A stretch of 64,000 nucleotides of DNA from a virus. Both the position numbers and the translations under genes were made by a program. Each line of letters begins with the position of its first letter. Position 1 is the stretch's first letter. Below are positions 14,642 to 21,346 of the stretch, one piece after another. Location of the stretch: positions 1 to 64,000 of IMG/VR virus record IMGVR_UViG_3300025000_000092. The stretch is one strand, 5' to 3'. A model generated the notes under the pieces. The model searched no databases. It was not told the DNA's origin and worked only from the letters and a program-made list of their open reading frames with translations.

Positions 14642-15165
14642 CGCCCTTCCTCCGGATGCGCCTTGCCCCAGGCTTCGATTGCCTCGCGGGCGGTGGGGTA
14701 CCTGTCGTCTGCCGGGTTGTCCGGATTGACGCGATGCAACAAATACGTCCCGTCGCCGCGGTCCAGAATCATCCGTTCCAGCGTCGCCAGGACCGCCAGG
14801 GCTTCGTCGCGATCGCGCTGAAGGCGAGCGAGCGTCACGCACACGAAGGCCGTGCCAGAGACAGCCTCGTCGTACGCCGCACGGTTCGGCTCGCCCGTCT
14901 CGTCGTAGTACCTCGGCTCCATCCGCGTGCACGAACCCGCGTTGAACCCCTGCACAAAGCAGAAGTACCCCACTCCCGCCTCAGGATGCTTGCACGGATG
15001 CACGCCGTTATCGCTCCACGCCAGGTGCTTGCAGAACGGTCCGGGACGACGGACGAATCCGGGACACGCCCGCGCCCACTCGGGCTCGCATCGGGGCGTG
15101 TCGCTGTCGCCGCACTCGTGCCAGCCCAGGCCGTTGGGATGGGATCGGTTACAGGGATGCTCCAT
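14638..15165 (-). CDS. hypothetical protein with PRYYDETG motif
   Basis: Starts at ATG 15165 with AAAGGAG seven bases upstream, 175 residues. The N-terminal 80 residues contain about ten Cys and six His and resemble serial zinc sites. PRYYDETGEP follows, the same motif as in the protein at 3036-3464, and then a helical C-terminal half (ARLQRDRDEALAVLATLERM). Shared motif in two otherwise different phage proteins suggests a common binding partner. Confidence 0.65.
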   Translation of the reverse strand: MEHPCNRSHPNGLGWHECGDSDTPRCEPEWARACPGFVRRPGPFCKHLAWSDNGVHPCKHPEAGVGYFCFVQGFNAGSCTRMEPRYYDETGEPNRAAYDEAVSGTAFVCVTLARLQRDRDEALAVLATLERMILDRGDGTYLLHRVNPDNPADDRYPTAREAIEAWGKAHPEEGR

Positions 15166-15210
15166 GGTCGACTCCTTTCTGTTACGCCTTCCGCACGAAA
15201 TCCTGCCGGT

Positions 15211-15708
15211 TCATTCGCCACCGGCCACCTCCCCGAGCTGGGCCCGGACCAGGGCCTCGACTTCCGGCGGCAGTCGCCAGAACCCCTGCGCCCCCTTGCA
15301 CGGGACCGGGGTCGCGAGCGAGCGCGCGCGATCCATCATCCAGGCGTGCGGGTCCCCGCCGGACGGGCGCTCGAGGTTGCCCATCCACCACCAGTCGGCC
15401 TGGCCGGGCGGACAGAACTGGCGGACCCGGAGGGGCGGGACGCACGCGGTGAACTGGAACACGCCCACCACGCCCGTAGGCTGCGGGGTGTCCGGGAGCA
15501 GGTAGCCCGCCCGGACCATCATGGCCAGGGACTCCCGGTCCGTCGTCAGCCCGGCGTGCATGGCGACGTCCACTCCGATCGCCCAGGCGGGCAGCGGCCA
15601 CCCGCGGTTCTCCAGCAGCTTCTGCGGGATGCGCTCCGGGTTCGGCCCGGTCGGTCCCTGGATGATCGACGGCCACGGACGCCAGAACGTCAGCGCGAGC
15701 ATGCTCAT
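15211..15708 (-). CDS. ASCH-domain protein
   Basis: A 165-residue protein with the ASCH pattern near the N-terminus: LALTFWRPWPSII, then ENRGWPLPAWAIGV and a further strand VVGVFQFTACVPP. ASCH domains are PUA-like barrels that bind RNA or act on modified nucleosides. Here the protein is little more than the single domain. It follows the DnaJ-zinc-finger-like gene by two bases. Substrate unknown. Confidence 0.65.
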   Translation of the reverse strand: MSMLALTFWRPWPSIIQGPTGPNPERIPQKLLENRGWPLPAWAIGVDVAMHAGLTTDRESLAMMVRAGYLLPDTPQPTGVVGVFQFTACVPPLRVRQFCPPGQADWWWMGNLERPSGGDPHAWMMDRARSLATPVPCKGAQGFWRLPPEVEALVRAQLGEVAGGE

Positions 15709-15711
15709 GGC

Positions 15712-16140
15712 TCAGTACCTCCCGCCGGAGCGCTGGCCTCGCCGATGCAGCTCGCGGACCCGCGCCTTCCTGGCCCGGTTCTCGGCCCGGCGGCGCCGCC
15801 GGCGCGCCCCTTTGTTCATCCCGGCGCAGGCGCTGCACAGGTCGTCCTCGACCCAGTGGCAGGGCACGCGGCGAACCACGCACGCGTGCATGTCGTCGCA
15901 GCCGCACACTCGGCAGGTCGGGCCGAGGAACTCCAGGAACCCGGGCCGGCCCAGGGGGTCGTCGTCGAAGTCGTCCCCGTCGTCGTAGTCGTCGCCGATC
16001 CCGTCGTCCGAGTCGTCCCCGTGGCACTCCGGGCACACGACCATGTCCCCGTGGATGCACTCGCCGAGCCCGTGGCACAGGTCGTCACAGCAGCCGACGA
16101 TCTCGCCGGTGCCGTTGCAGGTCTGGCAGAGGTCAGGCAT
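15712..16140 (-). CDS. DnaJ-type zinc-finger protein
   Basis: Starts at ATG 16140, 142 residues. CQTCNGTGEIVGCCDDLC and the later CPECHG repeat the CxxCxGxG spacing of the DnaJ cysteine-rich domain, but no J domain is present. A very acidic stretch (Asp-rich, about 25 residues) is followed by a second cysteine group (CRVCGCDD) and a strongly basic tail. It probably binds zinc; the partner is unknown. Confidence 0.6.
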   Translation of the reverse strand: MPDLCQTCNGTGEIVGCCDDLCHGLGECIHGDMVVCPECHGDDSDDGIGDDYDDGDDFDDDPLGRPGFLEFLGPTCRVCGCDDMHACVVRRVPCHWVEDDLCSACAGMNKGARRRRRRAENRARKARVRELHRRGQRSGGRY

Positions 16141-16540
16141 GGGACACCTCCGCCTCGCACTCCTCAACCACGTTCCGGGCCGTCTCTTCGTCGTACTGCG
16201 CGCCCATCCTCGCGCGCAGGCAGACCGACACGTCCTGCCAGCCCATCCGGCGCACCGCCCGCGCCTGGGCGAGGCACTTCCACACCGGCACGTCCGGGCA
16301 GTCGTCGTTGGTCTGGTCGCAATGCTCGCACTCCGGGTTGTAGTGCGCCTGCGAACTCGCGACCGTCCGCAAGTGCGCGCGATGGCTCTCGGTCCTGGCG
16401 TCGTCCAGCGACCGCAGCCGGGACAGCCGATCCGCAGCCTCGAGCCGTGCGATGCAGTCGTCGCAGTAGAACAGGATCCCGTACTGACGCACGGGCGAGC
16501 CGCTCCCGCAGGCGTTGGCGCAGTCGTCTTTCATCCCCAT
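16133..16540 (-). CDS. hypothetical cysteine-rich protein
   Basis: A 135-residue protein beginning MGMKDDCANACGSG. Two zinc-like pairs are visible, FYCDDC and CEHC..T..DC, with a helical stretch between them. It overlaps the DnaJ-zinc-finger-like gene by eight bases. Family unknown; many neighbours have the same small zinc-protein character. Confidence 0.6.
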   Translation of the reverse strand: MGMKDDCANACGSGSPVRQYGILFYCDDCIARLEAADRLSRLRSLDDARTESHRAHLRTVASSQAHYNPECEHCDQTNDDCPDVPVWKCLAQARAVRRMGWQDVSVCLRARMGAQYDEETARNVVEECEAEVSHA

Positions 16541-16561
16541 CCTCCCGCGGGTTTCCCCGCT

Positions 16562-17431
16562 TCACAGCGCTCCGGTCCCGCGAGTGGCCAGCATTTCGCC
16601 CACAGCCTCGCGGTCCCCATCGCAAGAGATCCGTCGCGGCGCCTGCACCGTCTGGATCGCGAACCCGAGCCCCTCGTACAGCGCCAGGATCCGGGGCGTC
16701 GCCGCGTTGGACGTGACCACCGGACCGTCATGGCGGGCGAGCCAGGCCGCGAGGCGCTCCTGTGCGCACCAGTCGAATCCCCCGGCGGCGTAGTCGGTGA
16801 ACGTGCCGTCGTAGGGCGGGTCCGCGTACAGGTAGTCGCCGGGCAAAACCGGGACCGCAGAGAAGTCGCCGCACACGATCTCCCACCGCGACAGGACCGG
16901 CGCGTAGGCCGTGAAGTCGCGGCGGTAGTTGATGCTGGCGTACTTCCCGAACGGCACGTTGTACCCGCCGCTCCGGTTGAAGCGGCACAGCCCGTTGAAG
17001 CCGGTCCGGTTCAGGTAGTAGAACAGCCCCGCCGCTTCCGCCGACACGCCCGTCTGCAAGCGCAGGGCGTTGAACCGCTCCCGGTTGGCGTAGTAGGTCG
17101 TGGCGTCGTTCAGGAGCGGGACCGCGCCGGGGACCGTGAAGCCCAACGCCATGTGGCGGTACAGCCCGACGAGGTACGGGTTCGCGTCGTTCAGCAGGGC
17201 CCGCGACGGCTGCAACCCCAGGGCCACAGCCATTCCGCCCACGAAGGGCTCGACCAGCCGGCAATCCCGGTGCGGGGCGTAGAGGTCGCGCAGGGTCGGG
17301 ACCAGCCACCGCTTGCCGCCCGCCCACTTCAGGACAGGGTCGAGCGGGGCGGCTGGCGGCTGGTTGGCCGCTGGCCTGGGGGCGGGCGCTGCCACCGCGG
17401 GGACGCCGAAGAGGTCCATCTGGGCGTTCAT
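16562..17431 (-). CDS. dam: Dam-type adenine-N6 DNA methyltransferase
   Basis: Transfers a methyl group from SAM to adenine in DNA. The D12-class order is clear: KWAGGKRWLVP near residue 36 (SAM binding), EPFVGG near 62, LLNDANPYLVGLY, and the catalytic DPPYDGTF near 200. At 289 residues it has the usual length. The likely purpose is protection from host restriction or timing of phage promoters. No restriction partner is nearby. It overlaps the C5 methyltransferase upstream by four bases. Confidence 0.9.
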   Translation of the reverse strand: MNAQMDLFGVPAVAAPAPRPAANQPPAAPLDPVLKWAGGKRWLVPTLRDLYAPHRDCRLVEPFVGGMAVALGLQPSRALLNDANPYLVGLYRHMALGFTVPGAVPLLNDATTYYANRERFNALRLQTGVSAEAAGLFYYLNRTGFNGLCRFNRSGGYNVPFGKYASINYRRDFTAYAPVLSRWEIVCGDFSAVPVLPGDYLYADPPYDGTFTDYAAGGFDWCAQERLAAWLARHDGPVVTSNAATPRILALYEGLGFAIQTVQAPRRISCDGDREAVGEMLATRGTGAL

Positions 17432-18639
17432 GCGACCTCCATCGTGGTCCGGACCACGGCCTCAGCAACGTCCGGACACACCGCGTTTCCCAGCAGATCC
17501 ATGTACGCCCCTACAAATTCGGCAGCGAGCGGGGGAACAATGGCGTTTCCGGCTCCGCGCAGAACGCCCACGCGCTCGGCGGAAAGCCCATCAACCAGAG
17601 GGGAAAAAGCGGGTTCAAGCGGTACACGACGGGGCTTGCCGTCTGCGCATAGGACGGCGCCTGATAGCGCCCAGTGACCTGGTTTGTCAGGCTCGTTTGG
17701 CTCGGCCCGACCGCCGCTTCGCAGTCCGTCGCGTTCGGCGTCGCCCAGCCGGCTACAGCAAGAACCTGGAAGGACAGCGGGTTGCCCTTCGATCGAGCGG
17801 TCCGCGACTTGACCCATTCCTCCGACCCCGAATCGCTCCTCCAGTCCCGCGCCGCAGGGGTCGCCCAGCCGGTCATGGCTTCTATCAGCCCCGCACCCCG
17901 CTTCCCGTCGTTCGGCATTCTGCCCCGGTCCGCTTCCGAGACTGTCGGGGTCAACCATCCCGCCGTCAGGGCGAAGTCCTGTAGGTTCCGACGCGCGCCC
18001 TGCGTTCGTTCCAGCATCCCGCCTCGTTCCGCATTCGTAACTGCGGGCGTTGGCCATCCGACCAACCTCGCGGCACTCGTCAATGTGTCCGGTGCGCCCC
18101 GGTGCGCCCCCGTCGATTCCGAGTCCTCGGCTCGCGCTGTCGGCCACCCAGTAGAGCCGCTGTCGGATGTGCGGCGCCCCAATGCCCGCAGCGCACAGAT
18201 CGGCGGCCCCGAACCGATATCCCACTCCCGCCAGGTCAGCACGTACTCCGGCGAGCCAAAGGCGCCCATCCGCGCTCGCAACCTGCTCGCCAAAGACCGT
18301 TGCAGGTCGTCCGTCCCTGATGAGGCGAAAGAACTCGGGCCAGAGGTGCCGGGGGTCGTCTTCGCCCGCGCCCGCGCCCGCCACGCTGAAGGGCTGGCAG
18401 GGACAGGAACCGGTCCAGACGGGCCGGTCGTCGGGCCATTTCGCGAGTCGGAGGGCGTAGGACCAGCCGCCGATCCCGGCGAAGAAATGGGCTTGGGCGT
18501 ATCCTCGAACATCGTCAACTGTGACATCCGTGATGCTCCGTTCGTCAACGTCCCCGGCGGCAATCAGTCCCTCGCGCACCAGACCACGCAGCCACGCCGC
18601 AGCGAAGGGATCGTGCTCGTTGTAGTACGCGCCGATCAC
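17428..18639 (-). CDS. C5-cytosine DNA methyltransferase
   Basis: Methylates cytosine at C5 using SAM. FFAGIGGWSYALRLA is motif I, GSCPCQPFS holds the catalytic Cys (motif IV), FGEQV stands where motif VI normally reads ENV, RQRLYWVAD is motif VIII and GNAIVPPLAAEF is motif X. The start is GTG 18639, which overlaps the stop of the small gene upstream (GTGA) and gives YYNEHDP near the N-terminus as in phage homologues. The middle (residues 180-330) is low complexity, made of loosely repeated (A/G)D-x4-G units; there another long frame overlaps (17511-18527). Confidence 0.85.
   Translation of the reverse strand: MIGAYYNEHDPFAAAWLRGLVREGLIAAGDVDERSITDVTVDDVRGYAQAHFFAGIGGWSYALRLAKWPDDRPVWTGSCPCQPFSVAGAGAGEDDPRHLWPEFFRLIRDGRPATVFGEQVASADGRLWLAGVRADLAGVGYRFGAADLCAAGIGAPHIRQRLYWVADSASRGLGIDGGAPGRTGHIDECREVGRMANARSYECGTRRDAGTNAGRASEPTGLRPDGGMVDPDSLGSGPGQNAERREAGCGADRSHDRLGDPCGAGLEERFGVGGMGQVADRSIEGQPAVLPGSCCSRLGDAERDGLRSGGRAEPNEPDKPGHWALSGAVLCADGKPRRVPLEPAFSPLVDGLSAERVGVLRGAGNAIVPPLAAEFVGAYMDLLGNAVCPDVAEAVVRTTMEVA
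17511..18527 (-). CDS. overlapping frame inside C5 methyltransferase, GW-x-TP repeats
   Basis: A second frame on the same strand runs 338 codons, almost the whole length of the methyltransferase gene. It starts with an ATG (MSQLTMFEDTPKPI) that has GGAG eight bases upstream. Signs that it may be a protein: five units of the type GW(P/A/L)T(P/A) spaced through it (GWPTARAED, GWPTPAVTN, GWLTPTVSE, GWATPAARD, GWATPNATD), SRLRARMGAFGSPEYVLTW, and an ending NPLFPLWLMGFPPSAW. From memory, phage proteins with this layout are annotated in other genomes. It could also be a by-product of conserved coding in the other frame. Function unknown. Confidence 0.5.
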   Translation of the reverse strand: MSQLTMFEDTPKPISSPGSAAGPTPSDSRNGPTTGPSGPVPVPASPSAWRARARAKTTPGTSGPSSFASSGTDDLQRSLASRLRARMGAFGSPEYVLTWREWDIGSGPPICALRALGRRTSDSGSTGWPTARAEDSESTGAHRGAPDTLTSAARLVGWPTPAVTNAERGGMLERTQGARRNLQDFALTAGWLTPTVSEADRGRMPNDGKRGAGLIEAMTGWATPAARDWRSDSGSEEWVKSRTARSKGNPLSFQVLAVAGWATPNATDCEAAVGPSQTSLTNQVTGRYQAPSYAQTASPVVYRLNPLFPLWLMGFPPSAWAFCAEPETPLFPRSLPNL

Positions 18640-18815
18640 GACTGCACGCTCCGCCGCCCCCTCGCCATCATGCCCCGCACCCGCTTCGCCAGCTCCCGCC
18701 ACCCGTCGGGGCGGACGGCCTCCAGGACCCGCAGCACGTCGGCGCGGCGGTACACCGGGAAGACCGTCTCGTCGTCCGAGTGCGAACGTTTGAAGTAGGG
18801 GGCGCCGACACGCAC
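18636..18815 (-). CDS. small gene coupled to C5 methyltransferase, frame broken at its start
   Basis: This frame encodes GVRVGAPYFKRSHSDDETVF and on to ARGRRSVQS, ends with TGA overlapping the methyltransferase start, and looks like genuine protein. Its only in-frame start is GTG 18815 without a ribosome binding site. An ATG at 18871 with GAGGAG upstream reads MPAMTKTPFK in another frame and would continue into this one if a single base were added near 18848. I therefore think the real gene is 18636-18871 with a one-base deletion, either in the phage or in the sequence. Helical C-terminus (DVLRVLEAV); family unknown. Confidence 0.5.
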   Translation of the reverse strand: MRVGAPYFKRSHSDDETVFPVYRRADVLRVLEAVRPDGWRELAKRVRGMMARGRRSVQS

Positions 18816-18875
18816 GCCCAGGGCGGCGAGGGCGGCCGGCTCTTGAACGGGGTCTTGGTCATGGCGGGCATGGTT

Positions 18876-19241
18876 CTACTCCTCGTCCTTTGCGGCCTGG
18901 GCCACGTCGACCACCTGGGCCTCCATCGCGGTCAGGACCTGGTCTGCGGTCTCCAGGACGCGCCACGTGTCGTCCTCGGTTCTGGCTTGGGAGACCCAAC
19001 ACCCCGGCACCGCTCCGGGGAACTTAGGGCACGGCTGCACCCGGAGGATCGACCGGGGCGCCAGAAAGACGGGGCGTCCGTCCTGGCAGGTCAACTTCAG
19101 CAGCCTCGGGCTGGTTGAAGCGGCGAGTCGCAGTCGGTCGAGGGCGTGCGCAAGGTCTTCAGGCGACAGTCGGTTCAAGCAGTCGCCAAGATCCCGCATG
19201 CCGTCGGCCACTGTTCCCAGAGTTTGCAAAAGTGTCTCCAT
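18876..19241 (-). CDS. hypothetical protein
   Basis: A 121-residue protein. The first half is helical (LLQTLGTVADGMRDLGDCL, LAHALDRLRLAAS), the second half beta-rich (LLKLTCQDGRPVFLAPRSIL) ending in a helix and KDEE. No catalytic motif is visible. It follows the upstream gene by four bases within the leftward operon. Confidence 0.65.
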   Translation of the reverse strand: METLLQTLGTVADGMRDLGDCLNRLSPEDLAHALDRLRLAASTSPRLLKLTCQDGRPVFLAPRSILRVQPCPKFPGAVPGCWVSQARTEDDTWRVLETADQVLTAMEAQVVDVAQAAKDEE

Positions 19242-19245
19242 CGCC

Positions 19246-19575
19246 CTACTCCTCCCCCTGGCTCGCGGCCAGGTCCTTCCCGCACACCATCCGGACCCGC
19301 GCCTGGAACCCGTTGCGGCAGCAGCGCGCCGCGTCCGCAGGCGACACCGGGCACAGGCGCAACCGCTGGCCCGACCGGCAGTCCAGGACCGGGCGCGCGC
19401 CCATCAGGTGACCGCCCCACCGGGCGTGCGTGCACGGGTGCTGCTCCTCGAGGTGACGACCCGCCGCCTCAACCTCGTGTCGCAGGGCAACCCCGGACCT
19501 GTCGTGCGCGATGCGCTGCGGGTCTGCCGGGACAGCCTCCTGCGTGCACGGGATCGAGGCGGCGGGCGTTCTCAT
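19246..19575 (-). CDS. hypothetical protein
   Basis: A 109-residue protein with seven His and six Cys scattered through it (HLEEQHPCTHARWGGH, CPVSPADAARCCRNGF). This may be a zinc-binding fold, but pairs are not canonical. Family unknown; it belongs to the leftward operon, with two to four bases to each neighbour. Confidence 0.6.
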   Translation of the reverse strand: MRTPAASIPCTQEAVPADPQRIAHDRSGVALRHEVEAAGRHLEEQHPCTHARWGGHLMGARPVLDCRSGQRLRLCPVSPADAARCCRNGFQARVRMVCGKDLAASQGEE

Positions 19576-19578
19576 GGC

Positions 19579-20670
19579 CTACGCCTCCACCGTCGGCTCG
19601 GCCTTCGGGTCGGTCCAGCAGACGCAGGCCTTCCCGGTCGGCTTCGTGTCCGCGGCACCGCCGCCGCACGTGCAGGTGCCGTTCTCGCCGTCGTCCGGGG
19701 TGAACGTGCCGCAGGTCGCGCAGGTCGCGTCCGAGGGGATGCCCTGGGGCTCGGCGGCGGCGACCTCCGGGGCGGCATCGGGCATCCGCAGCACGTAGAG
19801 GAGGTCGAAGCCGCGGAGGACCTTGACCACGCCGGCGCCTTCCCAGGTCCGCAGGTGCAGCTCCTGGTCGGCCTCGAACTCAGCCCGCGCCTTCGCCAGG
19901 TCCACCGTCGCCCCGCTGCGGTCGGTGGCGCTGATGGCGTTGGCCAGGGCGTTCACGGCCTTGCGGGTCCCGCGGCGGATGGTCTTCTCTTTGGCGCCCT
20001 CGGGGGCCGCGCCGGGCCCGGTGGCCAGGGGGAGCTCGCCCTGCTGGGCGCCCGCGGGGCGGAGCAGGTACAGGGTCCCGCGAAGGCCGCCCATGTTGCC
20101 GGCGGCCAGGTACAGGTCCTCGTCCAGGATCTCGGCGTCCTCGATGGGGTCGCCGGTCAGCTCGCGGATCATCCCGCCGCCGCCCCGGCGCACCGCCATC
20201 TCGACCACGACCTTGCAGACCGGGCGGGCGTCGCCGCCGAGGCCCAGGACGTTGACGACGGTGACCTTGGCGTCGAGCGCCTTGTCGTGGATGTCCAGGA
20301 GCTGGTAGGTCGTCGGATCGAACTCGCCCGCGGGAAGGCCGTCGGGTCCCACGGCGACGCCGTTCTCGGCGAACCGCAGGACGTCGATCTTCCACGGCCC
20401 GGCCACCGGCTTTCCGGCGGGCTCGCCGTCGGCGAATGAGGCCAGGAAGCACCGGGGCCCCTGGCCCTGGAACTCCATGACGTAGCGGTCAGACCCGGAC
20501 CCGCGGATCTTGTAGCCGGCGCCGGTGAAGTCGCACTCCTCGAACAGGTACGTGGTGGGGGTGGCGCCCGTGATGATCTCGGCGATGCGCTCCGCGGCGC
20601 GCTCCATGTCGCCCTCGCGCAGCGTCACGCTGTGCCCCCCGGTCTCGATGGTCATGGTGTTCTCGCTCAT
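19579..20670 (-). CDS. hypothetical protein with C-terminal cysteine cluster
   Basis: A 363-residue soluble protein. An N-terminal alpha/beta region (residues 1-190) contains RYVMEFQGQGPRCFLASFAD; a helical part with KTIRRGTRKAVNALANAIS follows. The last 60 residues hold CATC..F and CTCGGG plus two more Cys, a zinc-ribbon-like end. It lies next to the HD hydrolase and helicase genes, so a role with nucleic acids is possible, but I recognise no family. Confidence 0.65.
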   Translation of the reverse strand: MSENTMTIETGGHSVTLREGDMERAAERIAEIITGATPTTYLFEECDFTGAGYKIRGSGSDRYVMEFQGQGPRCFLASFADGEPAGKPVAGPWKIDVLRFAENGVAVGPDGLPAGEFDPTTYQLLDIHDKALDAKVTVVNVLGLGGDARPVCKVVVEMAVRRGGGGMIRELTGDPIEDAEILDEDLYLAAGNMGGLRGTLYLLRPAGAQQGELPLATGPGAAPEGAKEKTIRRGTRKAVNALANAISATDRSGATVDLAKARAEFEADQELHLRTWEGAGVVKVLRGFDLLYVLRMPDAAPEVAAAEPQGIPSDATCATCGTFTPDDGENGTCTCGGGAADTKPTGKACVCWTDPKAEPTVEA

Positions 20671-20674
20671 AGCC

Positions 20675-21346
20675 CTACACCTCCAGGTCCGGGAGGATCC
20701 CGGCGTCCATCAGTTCGACCTCGGCCGTACGTGCCAGGGTCTTCGCGTCCTCGCCCTGGTACGTGTCCATGAGCTCCGCGGCCTGGGTCAGGATGACCAG
20801 CGGGGACAGCGCCATGGCGTCCGAAAGGCGGGTGAGCCCCTCGCCCGGGGCGGCGTCGTACGCGCCCATGTGGAAGCGGATCGCCATGGCCTCGGCCGGG
20901 ACCAGGTCGCCGAGGATGCGCATCGCCAGGAACAAGGACGTGTCGCCGTGCCCCAGGACCAAGTCCTTCGCGGGGGCGTATTCGAAGCCGGGGACAGGAT
21001 CCCAGATGACCTTCCCGTTGTAGTCGGTGGCGTACCGTTGACCGTCCTGGGTCTTCCGCTTCTCCGACTTCACGGTCTGCTGGTACCGCCCGACCTTGCA
21101 GAGGTCGTGGCACAGCGCGATGCGCGCCAGCGGCGCCGCGTCGGCGGCCTGGAACCCGCAGAACGACAGCCGCCGGAGGTAAAGGAACACCCCCAGGCAG
21201 TGGTCGGCGAGCCCGCCCGCGTAGCAGCGGTGGAACCGGGTGCTGGCCGGGTCCTGGCAGAACGAAGTCCCCGCTAGGTGCGCGGCCAGGTCCCCCAACG
21301 GGTCGGCCACGTGGGCCAGCCGATGAATGATCTCGCGACTCGTCAT
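20675..21346 (-). CDS. HD-domain phosphohydrolase
   Basis: A 223-residue HD-superfamily protein: H39, ADH at 47-49, the metal-binding HD at 80-81 (ALCHDLCKVGRY), LGHGDTSLFLA and a distal helix with a conserved Asp (AAELMDTYQ). Such proteins hydrolyse phosphate esters, commonly of nucleotides or nucleic acid ends. The 'H..HD..K' pattern is complete, so it should be active. It is coupled to the helicase gene by a four-base overlap, which suggests a shared role in DNA or nucleotide metabolism in infection. Confidence 0.75.
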   Translation of the reverse strand: MTSREIIHRLAHVADPLGDLAAHLAGTSFCQDPASTRFHRCYAGGLADHCLGVFLYLRRLSFCGFQAADAAPLARIALCHDLCKVGRYQQTVKSEKRKTQDGQRYATDYNGKVIWDPVPGFEYAPAKDLVLGHGDTSLFLAMRILGDLVPAEAMAIRFHMGAYDAAPGEGLTRLSDAMALSPLVILTQAAELMDTYQGEDAKTLARTAEVELMDAGILPDLEV

